Shown here piece by piece: positions 57,690 through 64,000 of a stretch of DNA of 64,000 nucleotides. The notes beneath the pieces are model-generated. The model did no database searches and was not told where the DNA came from. It saw nothing but the letters and a program-made list of their open reading frames with translations. The position numbers and the translations under genes were made by a program. Each line of letters opens with the position of its first letter. The first letter of the stretch is position 1. The stretch is from the NCBI RefSeq assembly GCF_964340395.1, contig NC_135551.1, forward strand, positions 8,723,379 to 8,787,378. Direction: 5' to 3'. This stretch comes from Glandiceps talaboti. Taxonomy: Eukaryota > Hemichordata > Enteropneusta > Spengelidae.

Positions 57690-59839
57690 AGGTATATTTA
57701 CCAACCTTCCTATGTTATTTGTGAAACTTAGAATAAGTGAATATAATGATTTTTTTCATACTGTTTACGTAATGTAAGTTACATTAAGTTACATGTTCTG
57801 TGTCTTAAAAACAATCATGTATACTGATTCATTTTATCCCCTGTAGTTCGTATTTTAAATGATTCGTAATTTGTTTTGGCGTTTGAGCGTATATGTACAT
57901 ATTTACCACTTTCTATTCATATCCACACTGTTCGTGTTTTAACCGAGCTACGTATAACCAAAGCGAATTCCATTGTATAATTTTATACTTATGGCAATAA
58001 ATTAAAGTTAATAATAATGTGCATGCTCACGACCGAAATGCGTCAGTGAACATATTCCTTAGAGAAGAAATGAGAGACCAGACACTAGGAGTGCTAATGA
58101 CACATGGCATGGCGAGTATTGTCCCATTTTCTCATTCTACCCACTGAACCACACACATGTATCACTGACCTGATGGTAGCCAAGAGAACGTTGCTCGGAA
58201 GGCAGACTTGAAAACACAATTTGAAGGGTATCCGACATTCCACACTTATCAAAGCCTTGTATCTAGAAGTCGGGACATATATATGATACCACATAATGTA
58301 GACAATTAAAACAATCAATTAGTTATATGCGCTTTGTATCAGTGTGAGTGATTCATAAAACACATATCAATGATGTGTGGTATTTAATGCCGACACTGTA
58401 CAGGAATCTATTTCGATGACGAAAATGATTATTTACATCATTCCACAAATCAAGGCTTAATGGATTGAAAAAAAACACGCCACCAACAGTAAAGGATTCA
58501 GAATTAAATTATTTGAAATTTGTGTATAAAGTCTAGAGAAGATTCTTTGTATTTTATTTCAGAAGATCCAGTTATCGACACTTTCCTTTTGCTTTGTCAA
58601 TATTCTTCTTTGTAATCACCGTTTAATGTACATGAACATCAGACATTTAGGGCCAGTTTGTACCATGAAATGATTAACCTTTCATCCATTTGAACAAATA
58701 AATATAATATTCTATATATCTATCAAGACTTTTAATCTCTTTCAAGTTAAACTTACTCGTTAGGCGTTATCGATTCTTTATACTTTATTAAATATGTTAA
58801 GCTAATACAGTAGACATGTACTAGATAAAAGCAGTGTACAAATGCAGCATTTCGTGAAATGCTCATCGTACATGAACATAATGCACATCTAGACATTCAA
58901 TTATAGTACTTATTAATCAATATGTTACATGAAATAAAGGTGACAGGAGCTAAGACTAAGTTTATTTGTTTCTAAGTTGAGAATGTAAGTTTAGTCATAT
59001 TCAATTTTATTTCATGCAGAATAGGTGATAGTGTGTGTTTATTGTTAATCATTCACATGTACGTCAAGGTGTCAACTAACAGCAGAGCAGTGATGCATTC
59101 TTACATACATGCTACTATGTGTGATTCTGCAGGAACGTCAACATTTTCAATAGTACCTCTTCACCATGATCAGCTGATCGCTTCGGGATGGTGTCTGTAA
59201 GGAATAAGATTTGCATATCTTGAATAAAAAATTAATCGAGTAAGTACTAAGAATGGCCAGAATGGACTGATAATCAGAAGATATCGGATTCCGTATTTTG
59301 ATTCCGAGTATTGCACTCCTGTTTGAAGAAATGTACATAAATGTAAGGAGAGTGCACGTGCACATTTGTTAAACTGTCATATTCTCGAAACTCACAGATG
59401 TCATCTTTGTTGATATTGTAGTTCAGTTCACACGAACAATTAAAATAGTAAATGGTATACTGATCATGTAAAGTATGAACATTTTATCTGTATGTGGAAG
59501 AAAGAGAAGAGGGGCGACAGGGAGACAGACAGGCAGGCTGACAGACATACAGACGGAGATAAACAGCTAGACAGATAGACGGACACGGAGAGAGACGGGG
59601 AGTTTTGTAGGTGTTGTCATTACGGCTGTACGATTAACTTGTATTAATAATGTGTTGAATATTGAATAATTTTAGTAATTTAACCATTAGCATAAGACGC
59701 ACACTCAAATTCCATATAATTAGGGATAATTACATTTAAGAGGTATGTCTGCTATGTGAAAGCTCTAGGTCAGGGTTATGAATTCCAATATATAAAGGCA
59801 GTCAGTCTACATCTGGTATGTATATATGTATGTGTTTTT

Positions 59840-59900
<61 letters not shown>

Positions 59901-59983
59901 TATTAATGACACGCATACATTACATAGAAAGCGAGATAATCGAATTCGTGTGGTTTTGACGACAGCTACTTAAATGTACTTAC
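57690..59983. other. Downstream flank of the CUB/LDLa gene; no further exon supported
   Basis: Includes a repeat shared with 47463-47604 (58107-58247), a GACAG-rich tract (59516-59600) and a (GT)n microsatellite. The minus-strand gene ending at 59984 should continue into this region, because its last visible exon ends in a donor, but I could not pick a next exon with confidence. Confidence 0.45.
59842..59897. repeat. (GT)n microsatellite
   Basis: About 28 pure GT units in the presumed intron below the LDLa exon. Confidence 0.97.
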
Positions 59984-60142
59984 TGGAAATCTCTTCGTCG
60001 CAAAAGTCTGGATCTTCATCATGAAAACTGAATGGTCTAGACCAAGTACAATCGTGTCGACCGTTACATATCATATCAGCTGTAGCACAAGTATTTGGAG
60101 ATTCCAAGCACTGGATTCCAATGGTACCATGGTCTTGACACG
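59984..60142 (-). CDS. LDL-receptor class A exon of a CUB/LDLa gene
   Basis: 159 nt between an acceptor (TTTTACATTCAG) and a donor (GTAAGT), phase 1-1. It reads CQDHGTIGIQCLESPNTCAT, ADMICNGRHDCTWSRPFSFH, DEDPDFCDEEISS. An LDLa module needs six cysteines and a calcium-binding acidic C-terminus (usually CxDGSDE..C). Here six Cys are present (C of QCLE, TCAT, ICNG, HDCT, FCDE and the first CQDH) and the acidic DEDPDFCDEE supplies the calcium ligands, although an insertion (WSRPFSFH) separates the last half. Expected to be extracellular. The protein continues beyond this exon. Confidence 0.8.
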
Positions 60143-60559
60143 CTGAATGTAAAACAAAGAAAACAGAGGGGTGGGGACATATTTCTTTGATTTGAATTAT
60201 TACTATGTTAAAATTTCCCACAACTTAACAACACTGTATTTTTGCCATTTAAATTTGTCATGTATGCCTATCAGTGACACAGAACAAGATTTATTTCTCT
60301 ACCCACTGGTCTCAATCAATATATTTCCTCCTTACTTGTGAAGTAGTTCGGTCGAAGAGAAGAGGAAATCTTATACTTTTTGGCAATTTCTAATTGCTAG
60401 ACAGTAACATGATAATACTATGCAATTTCACCGTATGATACATTGCAAACGAAAAATCATATTAGAAAAATCAAAAAGTACTTTTAAAAGGTATCAAATA
60501 CCGGTTATATGAATCAATAGGTATGAACATCATTACATATGCTGATAGTGCAATCAAGC

Positions 60560-61104
60560 GCCAAAATGAAATGTATTTTACAGCTAAGCCAACATTTACG
60601 TAAATTTGCACACTGTACTATAGAGGTTAAGGCTACATTGCTTATAAACTTTTGCTCGAATATGTACTGCTTACAGCTGTGGTCATTGTACGATAAGAAG
60701 CGTCTTAACAACCTTAGAGTTGGTTAAAACAATGCTTTACGCATTCTCATGGGTTACTCGCGTGATTGCGGCGCCAATCTAATGTTTTTACAGCACACAA
60801 TCCCCACATTTGGAGCTCTTAGACGTAAACTGATGTACAACTTTTTTGAACGTATTGGAAACGGTCATAATAGTTTAATTGCAGCAGTGCTCAATTCCTA
60901 TACAATCCTCTATTCAGGGATTCATAAATTGTATAGAAATTTGTTTATTTTTAAATGCTTTTATTTGTTCATGTGTATATTTGTCAATTTATCTTCTTAA
61001 AGGCCTACTTGTTTTAAAATGCTATTTTTTATGTATAATTTTTATCTATGGGATGTTTATGAGCGTTTTAGCGTTCTTTTCTCCCCCCGAAATAAAAATA
61101 AAGT

Positions 61105-61148
<44 letters not shown>
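60560..61148 (+). pseudogene. 5'-truncated LINE 3' end in an intron of the CUB gene
   Basis: The frame reads LRKFAHCTIEVKATLLINFC, MYCLQLWSLYDKKRLNNLRV, one TAA at 60725-60727 in place of a Tyr codon, then NNALRILMGYSRDCGANLMF and GALRRKLMYNFFERIGN. This parallels the C-terminal region of the LINE at 41229-41657 (NFRHCS, SMYCINVWCNY, LQRKLLFTFCERLMDS). The 3' end runs into (AAT)n (61104-61148), the usual simple-repeat tail. It is antisense to the host gene. Confidence 0.8.
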
Positions 61149-61150
<2 letters not shown>

Positions 61151-61421
61151 TGATGACAACATTCACTTATAATCACCATAGTGTAAGTATTCTAGTCTAA
61201 CACAGACTGTTCTAGTTGTTTAACTATCTTTTAGATATAAATTATGATATATAGCACATTACTCATAAGTGATAAGCCAACCATTACAGCAGCAATATAC
61301 ATGATACATGGGTATATACTTTAAGGTTTGGAAAAGCAAAAAAAACACCCCCCCCCCCCCAGAAAAAAAAAGTTACCAAGTTTTTCTATGTTAAAAAACT
61401 TAGTAGAGATATATTACTTAC

Positions 61422-61487
61422 CAACAAGACCAAACTGTGTTAATATATCAACAAATGCTTGGTTAAATGTTACTTCTACTGCAGCCC
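61422..61487 (-). CDS. Short exon of the CUB/LDLa gene, 66 nt
   Basis: Between an acceptor ATATTGTCCAG and a donor GTAAGT, phase 1-1, same strand and phase as the CUB and LDLa exons. It reads AAVEVTFNQAFVDILTQFGL then V. This looks like a strand-helix piece; a SEA-like fragment or linker is possible, but I cannot assign it. Confidence 0.5.
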
Positions 61488-62105
61488 CTGGACAATATAT
61501 ATAAAACATGTTCTTGGTTTAGTAATAAACAAGAAGACACTACTTTGATAAAAATTTCAAGACAATTACTTTGTCGTTGGTTAAATTCCCACCAGCTGAT
61601 AATCAGGAGTGTACGATTAATAGCGTAACGCCAGGTGTGTTCTGAACTTGCTTGACGTTTATAACAGTTTACGTACTTCCATGCGTCTGATCGCATAGTG
61701 GAGTGTGTTCTTCTGGGACTTCTTATAATCTACCGTTAGGGGAAGAGGATATGTAAGTTTTATTTTTGAGTATACTTTTACTCCAAATTGAGGGCGAGTA
61801 TTGTAATTATATAATGTGTGTGTATTTCTGTGTGTGTGTTTCCTCATCAGTTTTTTCTCAACAGGTGGGTTTACATTTCAAACGAAATTTGGAGCGGGGG
61901 GGGGGGGGGCAGGTATGTGTTGTGTGTGCCTGATGCTGCTGTTTACATCATGAATCACATACAGCACAGCCACTATGGAAACAGTGACTGTGTTATAGTC
62001 TCAGTGATGGTCTGAGGTTTATCTTAATATGTCATTTAGTCGAAACTGCATGCCTCCAGTGCATCCCATGTAAAAACTGTAACGTAATGACAGAGAACTA
62101 CATAC

Positions 62106-62435
62106 CAGCCCACACCTCCATCAAAAATCCTCGATGTTGATTAAACGAGTCGCTGGTGAATGATAGTTCTAACCGACCAGTCGATAATTCGGTCTTTGTC
62201 TGGTAATGTCCGCCACACGTTTGCTGGATTCGGTTGATTTTGACAGTGTCACAACAGCACTCCAAGTCAAACAAGAGAAATTGCACGGAAATGACGGTTC
62301 CAACGTTGGTCATAATATTTGTAATACAGTCTACGTTTGGAGCGTAGTCACTTGGGTAATTTGGTGAGCCAATAATCAAAGATTCGCCATCTTCCAATTG
62401 ATAATCCTGTCCACACGTAGCACTTGTACGGGAAG
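62106..62435 (-). CDS. CUB domain exon (second visible CUB)
   Basis: 330 nt between an acceptor ending CACATAG and a donor GTATGT, phase 1-1. It reads SRTSATCGQDYQLEDGESLI, IGSPNYPSDYAPNVDCITNI, then TVISVQFLLFDLECCCDTVK, a CGG motif, RLELSFTSDSFNQHRGFLME, VWA. CUB hallmarks: C1, the SPNYP motif, C2 (DC), FDLE with the C3 region (CCCD) and FTSD....GF at the C-terminus. These are about 110-residue extracellular beta-sandwich modules of proteases and surface proteins. The CCC triplet at C3 is unusual and shared with the other CUB. Confidence 0.9.
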
Positions 62436-62579
62436 CTATGTGCATAACGAAAACATTAGAAAGAATATGGTGGTAGTGATCACTTGTACTCGTACTGTAT
62501 TTGTACTAGAATACCGTTCTTCAGTGGATCACCAGTACTACATAATTACTAAGGCTGCGATAGGAATTTACGGTGAGTG

Positions 62580-62840
62580 GGTGTGTGTGTGTGGGGGGGG
62601 GGGGGGCGAAGAATGGGGCCACGAAAAAAATGAGGGCTCAAAGGGGGTCATGAAAATTGTGATGGTCTGAAGGGGGGGGGGGTGATATTTGGCTCACGAT
62701 TTGAACCAAATCAAACCCCATGAGCTGTCGTTGAACGAGTAAAATTAGAACAGTTTCTCTCGGCTTCCCCGCAATACCTTCTACGACCTATATTCAAATT
62801 GGGTGACCACCATGTGAATGCATTTGTTTATGTCTTCCCC

Positions 62841-62874
<34 letters not shown>

Positions 62875-63330
62875 GATCTCTCGCTATGGGGTATTGGAGA
62901 CAATTTTAAGTACTCTATTGGCTTTCGATAATGTGTATGGTTTGATATGGCACTAAATGGCCTCCCATATGTTCTTATTTTAAGTGTTTACTGTCCCCCT
63001 CCCACGCCCTTCCCACTAGCTATCATTGGGGATGCTGTTTCTGCCCTGACTCAAGATTGAAAGATATAACCCTGCCGACTAGCTCTTATAGCCTAATGTG
63101 AGACCTTTTTCGCAAAGCCCACATGTATTTGTAAAGAAGTCTGTTCTTGTTATGTATGGACGCTGAAGTTGATTTTCCCTGTTTTATGTAGTGTACCATA
63201 ATGTACATCTCTGAATTGGAGCAGCGTAAGGGTGCTGTATAATTACACATTAAAATATGTGTAGCCGGGAAGCAGGTGGGGATGGGGGGGGGGGGGTACG
63301 GAAATTATTGGGTTCATTTTAGGGGGTCAT
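62580..63330. repeat. Dispersed repeat, copy B (sister of 1080-1975), in an intron
   Basis: Lies between the two CUB exons. See 1080-1975 for the matching blocks. Its microsatellite is (CTGT)n at 62839-62872, and G-runs flank it. Confidence 0.75.
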
Positions 63331-63639
63331 GACATTTTTTTGAGTGAGAATGGGGTCGCTCCCGACATAAATTCTGACCCTAGCCTATATTTAATAATTT
63401 TTACCTTGTTAAAGTTTACATATACTAGTCATGGATCGGATTTGCTGTTTAATCATATTTGTATTATAGTCTTAATTATCATAATAGCATTGTGACGTAA
63501 TTATTTGCTCTTCAACACTGGAAAGCACAAGAATCAATTAAAACAATGTAGCTGCACATTACAGAGAGTACATTTACAAAATCATAGACAAATAAAAGAC
63601 TATTCCACTGCAAGTTTGTTAAAGAATTCTACCACCTAC

Positions 63640-64000
63640 CTGCTATCCAAACCCTTAGATTGAAACCTTGATAGCCAACAGACCCATCACTTGTAAATGT
63701 CACTCTGAGAAAATTGGAAGGTACTTCAATTTCTTCATCCGGAGTCTCACCACATACGATTCCATTGCCGTTGATTGACAGATGATCACAGCAACATTCC
63801 AAATCAAAAGCAGTGATTTGGTAGAAGAGATTTCCTTCATTATCGCCCTCAACGGCCACACAGGTTGTAGTGTTAGAATTCGAGTCATACATATCAGGAT
63901 AATTTGGTGAAGTAATTATCTGCTCTTCACCAGGAGAAAGAACAATTCGGTGATCACATGTATCAATTGGTATAGTTTCTGTACAGGAAGGAATTCGAAG
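63640..64000 (-). CDS. CUB domain exon (first visible CUB), runs off the window
   Basis: The frame enters at the right edge and reads RIPSCTETIPIDTCDHRIVL, SPGEEQIITSPNYPDMYDSN, then LFYQITAFDLECCCDHLSIN, GIVCGETPDEEIEVPSNFLR, VTFTSDGSVGYQGFNLRVWI, AG and ends in phase 1 at a GTAGGT donor. It is a CUB domain with the same SPNYP, FDLECCCD and TFTSD..GYQGF pattern as the exon at 62106. The short Cys-containing stretch before it (SCTETIPIDTC) is part of the same exon. The start of the gene lies beyond position 64000. Confidence 0.9.

Noticed and set aside
62841-62872. CTGT array and other short direct repeats as a possible CRISPR-like array
   Set aside because: Simple microsatellite without unique spacers, in a eukaryotic context.

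Overview
This 64 kb window reads as nuclear DNA of an invertebrate animal. It is AT-rich and mostly non-coding. It holds intron-bearing genes with GT..AG boundaries, a Toll-like receptor, a CUB/LDL-receptor-class-A protein, many decayed LINEs, a tRNA-derived SINE, Ty3/Gypsy fragments, MITEs and long microsatellites. I cannot fix the phylum; a marine bilaterian (lophotrochozoan, hemichordate or lancelet-like) fits best. There is no bacterial-style operon, CRISPR array or rRNA.

Layout. 0-12.7 kb is repeat territory: a broken CR1/Jockey-type reverse transcriptase (270-1055, - strand), a dispersed repeat (1080-1975) whose sister copy lies at 62.58-63.33 kb, a palindromic MITE with a 9-bp target duplication (3547-3700), a LINE that keeps its 5' half (4930-6273, - strand), two local tandem duplications (7.03-9.56 kb and 10.13-12.31 kb) and long microsatellites. 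12757-16455 (+) is the one intact long gene, a Toll-like receptor of up to 1232 residues; a copy of its leader region recurs just downstream. 18.5-27 kb holds a minus-strand terminal exon and a segmental duplication of about 3 kb (20.4-23.6 and 24.3-27.0 kb). Each duplicate carries a small single-pass membrane-protein frame (53 and 55 aa). 28-41 kb is repeats: several copies of one family, a complete SINE with a 12-bp target duplication, and more members of the MITE group.

41.1-44 kb is a frameshifted LINE (- strand). 45.0-45.9 kb (+) encodes a Mutator-like transposase domain, followed by several exon-like blocks. 48.4-54.4 kb (+) looks like one or two intron-containing genes of unknown function: a TATA box, a CxxC-type N-terminus, then coiled-coil and basic exons with matching splice phases but one in-frame stop. 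Ty3/Gypsy fragments sit inside an intron. 57.3-57.7 kb is a relic of a transposon-like protein. From 59.98 kb to the right edge, the minus strand carries the 3' part of a modular secreted or surface gene (CUB, CUB, a short exon, LDLa), with all visible exon boundaries in phase 1. A LINE 3' end lies antisense in one of its introns.

The host genes recognised here are extracellular or innate-immune in character. I see no evidence that neighbouring genes act together as a system. The most distinctive features are the duplicated micro-membrane-protein frames, the TLR with a changed BB loop, and the foldback elements with intact target duplications.
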